14,727 bases of DNA, taken from Pelomonas sp036401055 (GTDB taxonomy: Bacteria; Pseudomonadota; Gammaproteobacteria; Burkholderiales; Burkholderiaceae_C). The DNA lies in assembly GCA_036401055.1 (NCBI GenBank), contig DASWWC010000056.1:1-14727 (forward strand), given 5' to 3'. The position numbers were made by a program, and so were the translations under genes. Under the pieces are notes generated by a model that did no database searches, had not been told where the DNA came from, and was given only the letters and a program-made list of their open reading frames with translations. Below, piece after piece: positions 6,964 through 14,441 of the stretch; within the stretch, counting starts at the first letter, position 1; the number at the start of each line of letters is the position of its first letter.

Positions 6964-9891
6964 ATGAAGGACGCCAACGGCAGCCGCTTCGAACTCCTGC
7001 TCGGCCCCGCCGACTGGGGCCGTTGCACGCATGTCGACGCGGACGACGGCGTCGAACGCCCGCTCGCCGCAGGCTGGGCGACGGCGGCCGGGCGAGACAA
7101 GCTGCCGCTGACCTACGAGTGCAGCGGCATCGCACTGGCCAGGCGCGTCTCGCGCTTCCGCGCCGCCGCCAGCGACACGCCACCCAACCCGGCCCGCCGC
7201 TTGGGCGCGGCCATGGACCGCCACGGCAGCATCTACTGGGTCGCCGACGGCGGTGCGCGCATCGCCGTGCTGTCCGGCGGCTCGCGCAGCGTGTCGGTCT
7301 TCGCCACGGCCACGCCGCCGACCGCCGACCAACCGTTCGTCAAGGGCGGCTTCGCGCCGCTGGCACCGGCCGTGCCGGTCGAGCGGCGACTGCGCGGCCT
7401 AGCCATCACCGGCGAGCAATACCTCGTCGCCGGCCTGCTGCCTGCAGGCGAGCGGCCTGGCGGCCTGCAGGTCTTCGACCTCATCGCCGGCGGCCCGGCG
7501 CTGGAGCTGGCCTGGCCCGCGGCCTGGGCCTTCACCCCGCAAGACCTGGCACCTCGTCCCTGCGGCGGCCTGGCCGTGCTGGATCGCGACAACGCCCGCG
7601 TCTGGCTGCTGGACCGGCGGCTGGGCATGCAGGCCGCCTTCCCCGTCGAGCCCGCCGAGGCACCCTCCGCCTTCGCGCCCGGCGACCCGGCGCCGGCGGC
7701 GACGCAGCCCTGGTTCGACCTGGCCATCGACGCGCTGGGCGGCACCGACCCGGTCGCCATCGAGGTGCTCGCGGACGACTCGGTGCTCGTGATGGACGCC
7801 GCCGGCAGCGATGGCTTCGCCCTCGTCACGCGCTACGTCGACGGCGCGGTGGCCGCGCGCATGTCCACCGCCGTCGTGCTGAACCTGATCCCCGACCAAG
7901 ACCGCGCCGGCTTCCTGCTGCGCGGCTTCGACTTCGCACTGGCGCCGCGGGCCGACGGCGAGCGTCTCGTCATCGCAGCGGCCGACGGCAACCAGTGCTT
8001 CGCGTTTGATCTGCTGGTGGGCCACAGCCCGCCGCTGCTGCTGGACCCGGTCGATGTCTTCCTGCCGATGCGGCGCTTCGACGGCCTGGGCCTGGTGCGC
8101 CGCGCGGCGACCTTCGCCGACATCACGGTGCCGCAGGACAGCGGCCTGATGTATGCCAGCACCCAGGGCGTCTGGCTGCCGCTGGTCGCGCAGTCCCGCC
8201 CGCGCTATGAGCCCCAGGCGACGTTCAGCACGCCGGCGCTGGACAGCGACGTGCCCGACTGCACCTGGCACCGGCTCGTCATCGACGGCGCCGTGCCGCC
8301 CGGCTGCACGCTGACCGTCGAGAGTCGCGCGGCCGACACGCTGGCCGCCCTGCCCGACCAGCGCTGGCGCCGCGAGCCCGCGCCCATGCTGCGCGCCGAA
8401 GGCCCCGAGCTGCCCTGGCTGCTGGACGCTGCCCCCCCCACCGACGCGGCGGCCGGCAAGGGCTCGTGGGAGCTGCTGTTCCAGCAGGCGCACGGTCGCT
8501 TCCTGCAGCTGCGCCTCACGCTGGCCGGCGACGAGCTGGCGACGCCGCGGCTGATGGCGCTGCGCGCCTGGAACCCGCGCTTCTCCTATCTGCGCGAATA
8601 CCTGCCGGCGCTGTACCGCGAGGACGAGGCCTCGGCCGACTTCCTCGAACGCTTCCTGGCCAACTTCGAGGGCATGTTCACCGCGCTGGAAGACCGCATC
8701 GTCGCCGCCACCGCGCTGTTCGACGTGCGCACCGCGCCCGACGCGACGCTGGACTGGCTGGCCTCCTGGCTGGGCCTGGTGCTGGACCCGGCCGTGACGC
8801 CGGCCCGCAAGCGCCTGCTGATCCGCTTCGCCGTGCCGCTGTTCGCCTATCGCGGCACGACTCAAGGGCTGCGCCTGGCGACCGAGCTGGTGCTGTCCAA
8901 CTGCGTGCGGCCCGAGGACTTCGCGCTGCCGGCGAGGTCACAGGACCAGCCCTATGGCATCCGCATCGTCGAGCGCTTCCTGACGCGCCGACTGCCCGTG
9001 CCGTTGCTGGGCGAGACTGTCATCGACGAGGGTCCGCGCTGGGTCGAGCCGGCCGCGCGCTGGAGTCCAGCCGAGGGCGTCGAGGGCCTGCAGCGGCGCT
9101 ACGCGGCGGCGCGCGAAGCCGCCGGCCTGACCGTGGCGCAGACCTTCCGCCCCGTGCCGCCCACCGCGGCCGAAGACGCCCGCCACTGGGGCGCCTTCTG
9201 CGCCAGTGAACTGGGCGCCGTGCCTCAGCTCGCCGCTCAGCTCCACGCCGCCTGGCAGACCTGGACGGCCCGGCCCGAGGTGCCCGCCGCGATGAGCTCC
9301 GACCTGCCCGTCGCCTGGCCCGCCGACACCGCCCAGCAGGCCGCCTGGCGCGCCTTCCTGGCCGACGGCCTCGCGCCCGAGCTGAAGCGTTCGCTGGCGC
9401 GCTGGCAGCGCTTCATCGCCCGCCGCTACCGGCGCGGCGACAGCCCGCAGATGGCCGCCGCCTGGGGCGCCTGGCCGTCTTTCGATGTGCTGCCGCCGCC
9501 CGACCGGCTGCCCGCCAACACCGCGGCGCTGTCGGACTGGCTGCTGTTCGAGACCCGGCTGCAGCCCATGAGCGCCAACGCCCACCGCTTCAGCGTGCTG
9601 CTGCCCAGCAGCGGGCCGCTGGCCGATGCGGCTGCGCTGGCGCGGCAGGTCGATTTCGCGCGCCGTGTCGTCACGCTGGCCAAGCCGGCGCACACGGCCT
9701 TTGACGTCAAGCCCTACTGGGCCATGTTCCGCATCGGCCAGGCGCGCGTCGGCCTGGACACGCTGCTGGGCATCGGCAGCCGCGACCCGGCGCTGGCACC
9801 GCGCTGGGTCATGGGCACGGGCCGGATCGGCGCCAGCCGCATCGCCGGCGCGCCGCCGCCGCCGCGCGACCGGCTGCTGCTCGCTTGTTGA
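6964..9891 (+). CDS. gp7-like / phage tail protein I-like baseplate protein with propeller-like N-terminus
   Basis: A 975-aa protein resembling the large 'phage tail protein' (tail protein I-related) of CIS loci, equivalent in position to Afp12 and expected in the baseplate wedge. Residues about 1-400 contain repeated beta blades (MDRHGSIYWVADGGARIAVL, GGLAVLDRDNARVWLLDRRL, IEVLADDSVLVMDAAG) that look like a beta-propeller. Residues about 430-540 look like a beta-sandwich (WHRLVIDGAVPPGCTLTVES; GRFLQLRLTLAGDELATPRL). The family core begins at residue 540 with FSYLREYLPALYREDE, then FLERFLANFEGMFTALEDRI and LDWLASWLGLVLDP. The C-terminal core has AHTAFDVKPYWAMFRIGQAR (about 908-927). A Trp-rich helical insert occupies about 740-858. 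MKDANGSRFELLLG fits the family start, but no Shine-Dalgarno precedes ATG 6964. Confidence 0.88.
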   Translation: MKDANGSRFELLLGPADWGRCTHVDADDGVERPLAAGWATAAGRDKLPLTYECSGIALARRVSRFRAAASDTPPNPARRLGAAMDRHGSIYWVADGGARIAVLSGGSRSVSVFATATPPTADQPFVKGGFAPLAPAVPVERRLRGLAITGEQYLVAGLLPAGERPGGLQVFDLIAGGPALELAWPAAWAFTPQDLAPRPCGGLAVLDRDNARVWLLDRRLGMQAAFPVEPAEAPSAFAPGDPAPAATQPWFDLAIDALGGTDPVAIEVLADDSVLVMDAAGSDGFALVTRYVDGAVAARMSTAVVLNLIPDQDRAGFLLRGFDFALAPRADGERLVIAAADGNQCFAFDLLVGHSPPLLLDPVDVFLPMRRFDGLGLVRRAATFADITVPQDSGLMYASTQGVWLPLVAQSRPRYEPQATFSTPALDSDVPDCTWHRLVIDGAVPPGCTLTVESRAADTLAALPDQRWRREPAPMLRAEGPELPWLLDAAPPTDAAAGKGSWELLFQQAHGRFLQLRLTLAGDELATPRLMALRAWNPRFSYLREYLPALYREDEASADFLERFLANFEGMFTALEDRIVAATALFDVRTAPDATLDWLASWLGLVLDPAVTPARKRLLIRFAVPLFAYRGTTQGLRLATELVLSNCVRPEDFALPARSQDQPYGIRIVERFLTRRLPVPLLGETVIDEGPRWVEPAARWSPAEGVEGLQRRYAAAREAAGLTVAQTFRPVPPTAAEDARHWGAFCASELGAVPQLAAQLHAAWQTWTARPEVPAAMSSDLPVAWPADTAQQAAWRAFLADGLAPELKRSLARWQRFIARRYRRGDSPQMAAAWGAWPSFDVLPPPDRLPANTAALSDWLLFETRLQPMSANAHRFSVLLPSSGPLADAAALARQVDFARRVVTLAKPAHTAFDVKPYWAMFRIGQARVGLDTLLGIGSRDPALAPRWVMGTGRIGASRIAGAPPPPRDRLLLAC

Positions 9892-9900
9892 ATGTGATCG

Positions 9901-9905
9901 AGGAG
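9901..9905 (+). promoter_or_regulatory. Shine-Dalgarno for the 680-aa fibre-like gene
   Basis: AGGAG lies 7 nt before ATG 9913, within the 21-nt gap after the gp7-like stop. It fixes the start and is the strongest ribosome binding site in the distal half of the window. Confidence 0.65.
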
Positions 9906-9912
9906 ACCCACG

Positions 9913-11955
9913 ATGGCTTGCTGTTCTCCCTCCAATTCGCCCGGCCCCGGCACCGCCGCGACCGACACCTGCAAGCGCGTCAACTACACGCTGGGCATGC
10001 TGATGGGCGTGGACGACTTCGTCCAGGACCAGCTCTACGCCGGCTCGCGCCGGCGCGAGCTGGCCCGCGAGGTGCTCGGCTACGGCACCGTGCACGGCCT
10101 GGCCGTCGTCATCGAGGCGGACGGCGACAAGGGCCCGCGCGTGCGCGTGAAGCCGGGCATGGCCTGGCTGCCCTCGGGCACGCCGGTCTGCGTGGAAGGC
10201 GACCAGTGCGCCAACCTCAATGACTGGCTGCTGGCCAACCGCGCCGCGGTCGACGCGGGCCTCGCCGGCAGCCCGACGACCTTCAGCGCCTACCTCGTGC
10301 TGTCCTACGTGCAGTGCCTGACCGACCAGGTTCCCATCCCCGGCGAGCCCTGCCGCAGCGACGACGAGCTGATGGCGCCGTCGCGCATCGCCGACAGCTT
10401 ACGCCTCGACCTGCGCGCCGCGCCGCCGGCCCAGCGCGAGGAGGATGCGCTGCGCGACTTCGTCGAATGGCTGCTGGGCACGGAGCTGGTGGCCACGTCG
10501 CCACCGCTGGACGAGGCCGGCTTCGTCGCCGCGCTGCGCGCCGCCGCGCAGGACTGGCTCAACCCCTCGTCGCCACCGCTGTCGCCGCCCTGGCTGCCGC
10601 CTGCGGACTACCTGGAGGGCAGCCTGCCGGCCGGCGCCGACGAGACGCTGTTCCGCACCGCGCTGCGCCTGTGGGCCACCGAGCTGCGGCCGCTGTGGAT
10701 GGCGCGGCCCGACTGCAGCTGCAACGCCACACCCATCGCGCCGCTGGACGATGCGGTGCTGCTGGCGCGGCTGGAGCTGGCGCTGGTGCTGACCGCCGAC
10801 GGCTGGCAGGTCGCCGACCTCGTGACCGAGCCGGTCGTCGTCGACGAGAGCCGCCGGCCCGTGCTGCTGACGCTGCGCATGGTGCAGGAGCTGCTGCTGC
10901 GCCAGCGTGACGACCGCGGGGCCGAACCCGGCAACAGCGTCGTTGCCGAGACGGCCTTCGGCCTGCCGGCCTCGCCCGGCAGCTCGCTCGACTACGCGCG
11001 CGCCGACCATACGCACGGCAGCCCGGTGCTGCCGGCGCTGGGCGGCGACCTGTCGGGCACGCTGGGCAACGCGCGCATCGCCAGCTTGCAAGGCGTGCCG
11101 CTGGCGGCGCCGGCACCCATCGCCGCGGGCCAGGTACTGACCTTCAACGCCGGCCAGTGGCAGCCGCGCCCGCTGCCCGCGCCGCCGCCTCCGCCAGCCA
11201 TGCCCAACCTGGCCGGCGACCTCACCGGTGCCATCGGCGCCAACCGGCTCGCCGCACTGCAAGGTGTGCCGCTGGCCGCACCCGCGCCCATCACGGAAGG
11301 CCAGGTGCTGACCTTCAGCGCCGGCCAGTGGCAGCCGCGCTCGCTGCCCGCCGCGCCACCGCCGACGAACATCCCCAACCTGGCCGGCGACCTGGCCGGC
11401 CCCATCGGCAGCAACCGGCTCGCCGCGCTGCAGGGCCGGGCGCTGAACGCGCCCAACCCGCAGGCCGACCAGATCCTGCGCTTCGTCGGCGGCGCCTGGG
11501 TCGCCGCCGACCTGCCGGCGCCGCCGCCCGCGCCGGCCCCGACCGGCCAGTTCGTCGGCCGCGGCACGGCGGCGCCTTACCAAATCGTGGCAGCCGGCGA
11601 GGCGCGCGTGCTACTGGTCAACGCCCAGGGGCAGGTGACGATGGACCCGGCCGGCGGCGGCTATGGCGAGCTGCAGGCCCGGCGGGCCGTGGTGCAGGGC
11701 CTGCAGGCCCGCATCGACTTCACGGCCGCCGTGAAGGACGCCGCGAAGCTGCCGCAGTACATCGTCAAGCTCACGCCGATCTGGCAGGACGGCACCAAGT
11801 TCGGCTTCCAGCCCTACCTGCTCGAACGCGTCAGGACGGAGGGCAACGACCAGATCGTCTTCACCGTGCTGCTGCTGGCCGCGCAGCAGCTGGACCGCGG
11901 CGAGTTCAACCTGGCCTTCCAGGTCGAGGTCAGCCGCTTCGCCGATCGGGGCTAG
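9913..11955 (+). CDS. Fibre-like CIS protein with three 57-aa repeats (680 aa)
   Basis: I recognise the architecture but no named family. The N-terminus MACCSPSNSPG has several cysteines and no signal peptide. Residues about 20-110 form a domain with VNYTLGMLMGVDDFVQDQLY, then VLGYGTVHGLAVVI and VRVKPGMAWLPSGTPVCVEG. The next gene's product carries a related domain. Residues about 110-370 are helical or Pro-rich. Residues 374-544 are three tandem 57-aa repeats with the pattern (G/A)GDL.G.(L/I)G..R(I/L)A.LQG and (Q/D)(V/I)L.F..G.W, joined by Pro/Ala linkers; this style is common in trimeric tail-fibre shafts. The C-terminal part (about 550-680) is a separate beta-rich domain (IDFTAAVKDAAKLPQYIVKL; FQVEVSRFADRG) that may be the exposed tip. 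The role is inferred: a baseplate-attached fibre or receptor-binding component, in the Afp13 position. Confidence 0.8.
   Translation: MACCSPSNSPGPGTAATDTCKRVNYTLGMLMGVDDFVQDQLYAGSRRRELAREVLGYGTVHGLAVVIEADGDKGPRVRVKPGMAWLPSGTPVCVEGDQCANLNDWLLANRAAVDAGLAGSPTTFSAYLVLSYVQCLTDQVPIPGEPCRSDDELMAPSRIADSLRLDLRAAPPAQREEDALRDFVEWLLGTELVATSPPLDEAGFVAALRAAAQDWLNPSSPPLSPPWLPPADYLEGSLPAGADETLFRTALRLWATELRPLWMARPDCSCNATPIAPLDDAVLLARLELALVLTADGWQVADLVTEPVVVDESRRPVLLTLRMVQELLLRQRDDRGAEPGNSVVAETAFGLPASPGSSLDYARADHTHGSPVLPALGGDLSGTLGNARIASLQGVPLAAPAPIAAGQVLTFNAGQWQPRPLPAPPPPPAMPNLAGDLTGAIGANRLAALQGVPLAAPAPITEGQVLTFSAGQWQPRSLPAAPPPTNIPNLAGDLAGPIGSNRLAALQGRALNAPNPQADQILRFVGGAWVAADLPAPPPAPAPTGQFVGRGTAAPYQIVAAGEARVLLVNAQGQVTMDPAGGGYGELQARRAVVQGLQARIDFTAAVKDAAKLPQYIVKLTPIWQDGTKFGFQPYLLERVRTEGNDQIVFTVLLLAAQQLDRGEFNLAFQVEVSRFADRG
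11032..11544 (+). repeat. Three tandem 171-bp in-frame coding repeats
   Basis: Three consecutive 171-bp units start at 11032, 11203 and 11374. Each begins with a proline codon and encodes GGDL- or AGDL-type, LQG and W(Q/V) motifs. Units 1 and 2 are closely similar at DNA level (for example, shared CTGACCTTCA and GCCGGCCAGTGGCAGCCGCG); unit 3 has diverged. Exact 57-codon spacing means loss or gain of a unit would preserve the frame. Confidence 0.85.
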
Positions 11956-11957
11956 CC

Positions 11958-14441
11958 ATGAGCAGCACCACGACCCGCCTGGGCACGCCGCTCGCCGAGC
12001 AGGCGATACGCCACGTCAACTTCTTCAACGGCCGCCTCGTCACGCAAGGCGACATGGCGCGCACGCAGCAGGCCCAGCACGAGGCCGACGCGCGGCTGGG
12101 CCAGGGCCTGGGCGCCGGCGTCGTGCACGGGCTGGAGATTTCCATCGCCGATGCGGCCCAGCGCCAGCTGCGCGTGACCGCGGGCTTGGGGCTCAGCGCT
12201 GCGGGCGGGGCACTGTGCCTGGGCAGCGACCAGCTGCTGGCGCTGGCGCCGACGCCCGATGCCGGCAGCATCGCCACGACACAGGGCATAGGCGGCTTCG
12301 GCCGCTGCGGCACGCTGGCCGGAGGCGGCTATGTGGCCGGCAACGGCCTCTACCTGCTGACGCTGGCGCCGCTGAACATCAAGGAGGGCAAGGCACCCGT
12401 GCTGGCGCTGGACCCGGGCAATGTCGGCTGCAACAGCGACGCCATCGTCGAGGCCGTGCAACTGCGCCTGCTGCGCATCGCGGACACGCTGCTGGCCAGC
12501 CTGGGCCTGGCGGCCAACCCGGTCGGCGCGGCGGCGGTGTCGAGATGGCGCAGCGCCGTCGCCTATGCCTGTTTCGGCTACCCCGCGCTGGCCGCAGCCC
12601 ATGCGCAGCCCGGCACGGCACCCACCAGCGCCGGGCTGCTGCAAGGGCTGCGCGCCGTCAGCTTGAGCGACTGCGAGCTGCCGCTGGGCCTCGTCTATCT
12701 GACCGCCAGCGCCGGCATCGCCTTCATCGATGCCTGGGCGGTGCGCCGCCGCGTCGCCGGCGAGCCCGCCTCGGCCGCCTGGAGCGCCTGGTTCGGCCCC
12801 GGGCTGGACGCGCTGGGCGAGGCGCAGCTGGCGCAGTTCCAGCAGCAGCTGTCGGAGATCCCGACCGGCTCGCTGCCCGGGCTGAAGGCGGCCGACTGGT
12901 TCACCTGGCTGCCGCCCGCCGGCTTCCTCGACGCCAGCGGCACGCGCCGCGTCGACGGCATGGCCTTCCTGGACAGCCGCAAGCCGGCCCGCACGGTGCC
13001 GCTGTCGCCCGGCGATGTGCGCGCGCTGCTGGGCCAGGCGCTGCGCCGCGACGCGATCAACCTGGGCCTCACCGGCAACCAGCCACGCTTGCGGCTCTAC
13101 ACGGTGGACGGCGGGCCGCAGTGCTTCGTCCGCGAGGCGCCCAATGCGCCACATGCCGAGGAGGTCTGGCTGGACGGCCAGCGCGCGCGGCTGCCGGGCG
13201 TCAACGACGTGCAGGCCGCCATCGACGAGCTGCGCGCGCGCGTCTGCGGCGAGCGCAGCGTGTGGCCGGGCATGGACGCGCAGGCGCTGATCGACGGCCT
13301 GCCCGAAGGCACAGACCTGACGCTGTGCTTCGAGGCCGGCGTCTACGAGCTGGACCGGCCGCTGCAGCTACAGCGCCTGGGCCACCTGCTCATCCGCGGC
13401 CATGGCGCCGCATCGGTGCTGAGCTGCAGCCGTGGCGAGGCGGCGCTGATCGTCGGCGACTGTGCATCGCTGACCCTCTCCGACCTGGCCGTCGAGGGCG
13501 GTCGCATCAGCGCCGGCAAGGACGACCTGGGTGACCTGGGCAGGGGCCTGCTGGGCGCGCTGACCGTCGTCGGCGTGCCCAGCGTCCACATCGAACGCCT
13601 GAGCGCCAGCTGCGACGATGCCAGTGCGGCGGGTGCGGCCTGCATCGTCGTGCGGCAGTCGGTGGAGCAGGCCGAGGGTGACAAGCTGGACGAGGCCGCA
13701 CGGCGCCGCAAGGAACGGCTGCTGAAGCGGGCCATGAAGGGCGGCGGCAAGCTGGCCGAACTGCCCGAAGCCAGCCATGTCTGCATCGCCGACTGCGACC
13801 TGCAGATCGGCGCGGCGCAGATCGGCATCCTCTGCGTGGATGCGGGGCTCAGCGAGATCCGCCACAACCGCCTGCGCGGCCGCTACGAGCTGCTGCCGCC
13901 GGAGCGCGGCATCGTCGTGGCCGGCAGCCAGGCGGACGTGGTGACGATCGCGGACAACGTGGTCACCCACGCGGCGCAGGGCATTGCGATCGGCCTGTCG
14001 CAGAGCGAGACGGCCAAGGGCACTCCGCTGAGGGTCGAGCGGGCCAGCGTGCTGAACAACCGCGTGCAGATCGGCGTGGGCGAGCGCGAGCTGTCGCGCA
14101 ACCGCTTCGGCATCTTCGTCGGCAACGCGGTCTCGCTGGTGGTCGAGGGCAACCGGGTGACGCAGACGCTGCAGGCCCGCGACAAGGTGGAGGAGTCCAT
14201 CCGGCTCAGCGGCGCCTACGGCCTGATGCTCTGCGTGCGCGGCAACCACCTGAGCGGCACCAACGTCGGCATCCACTTCAAGCCCGTCAGGCCGCTGCCG
14301 GCCCCGGACCCGGTGCGCGAAGGCAGGCCGCCCTGCCTGTGGCTGTTCGAGGCCAACCTGGCCGAGCAGGCCACCCAGGTCATCAAGGCCGAGAAGGACG
14401 TGCTGGCCCTGATCACCGATGCCCACAACCTGCTGGTGTGA
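11958..14441 (+). CDS. CIS protein with right-handed beta-helix C-terminus (827 aa)
   Basis: Residues about 14-95 resemble the N-terminal domain of the preceding protein: IRHVNFFNGRLVTQGDMAR, GLGAGVVHGLEISI, LRVTAGLGLSAAGGALCLGS. A middle region (about 100-410) has no recognised motif. GVNDVQAAIDELRARV (414-429) is a linker-type motif often seen before fibre or beta-helix modules. From about 450 to 820 the sequence reads as a parallel beta-helix, with rungs such as LLIRGHGAASVLSC, IRHNRLRGRYELL, IADNVVTHAAQGIAIG, VVEGNRVTQTLQ and VRGNHLSGTNVGIHF. Many tail spikes and polysaccharide-binding or -cleaving proteins use this fold, but no catalytic residues can be assigned. A Lys/Arg-rich segment (about 577-602) interrupts the helix. 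ATG 11958 is 2 nt after the previous stop, so coupling is likely; the Shine-Dalgarno is weak. The same frame is open upstream to 11157, but that is shadow translation. Confidence 0.82.
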   Translation: MSSTTTRLGTPLAEQAIRHVNFFNGRLVTQGDMARTQQAQHEADARLGQGLGAGVVHGLEISIADAAQRQLRVTAGLGLSAAGGALCLGSDQLLALAPTPDAGSIATTQGIGGFGRCGTLAGGGYVAGNGLYLLTLAPLNIKEGKAPVLALDPGNVGCNSDAIVEAVQLRLLRIADTLLASLGLAANPVGAAAVSRWRSAVAYACFGYPALAAAHAQPGTAPTSAGLLQGLRAVSLSDCELPLGLVYLTASAGIAFIDAWAVRRRVAGEPASAAWSAWFGPGLDALGEAQLAQFQQQLSEIPTGSLPGLKAADWFTWLPPAGFLDASGTRRVDGMAFLDSRKPARTVPLSPGDVRALLGQALRRDAINLGLTGNQPRLRLYTVDGGPQCFVREAPNAPHAEEVWLDGQRARLPGVNDVQAAIDELRARVCGERSVWPGMDAQALIDGLPEGTDLTLCFEAGVYELDRPLQLQRLGHLLIRGHGAASVLSCSRGEAALIVGDCASLTLSDLAVEGGRISAGKDDLGDLGRGLLGALTVVGVPSVHIERLSASCDDASAAGAACIVVRQSVEQAEGDKLDEAARRRKERLLKRAMKGGGKLAELPEASHVCIADCDLQIGAAQIGILCVDAGLSEIRHNRLRGRYELLPPERGIVVAGSQADVVTIADNVVTHAAQGIAIGLSQSETAKGTPLRVERASVLNNRVQIGVGERELSRNRFGIFVGNAVSLVVEGNRVTQTLQARDKVEESIRLSGAYGLMLCVRGNHLSGTNVGIHFKPVRPLPAPDPVREGRPPCLWLFEANLAEQATQVIKAEKDVLALITDAHNLLV

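Noticed and set aside
6858..8009. 383-aa ORF beginning inside the palindrome
   Set aside because: Its first residues (MQMLAIARAMAVLCALIAGV) look like a signal peptide but come from the palindromic element. The rest is an out-of-frame reading of the gp7-like gene.
11157..11957. Upstream extension of the beta-helix protein frame
   Set aside because: It overlaps the repeat and tip regions of the 680-aa gene and translates as Arg/Ala/Pro low complexity. ATG 11958, directly after the upstream stop, begins a sensible domain.
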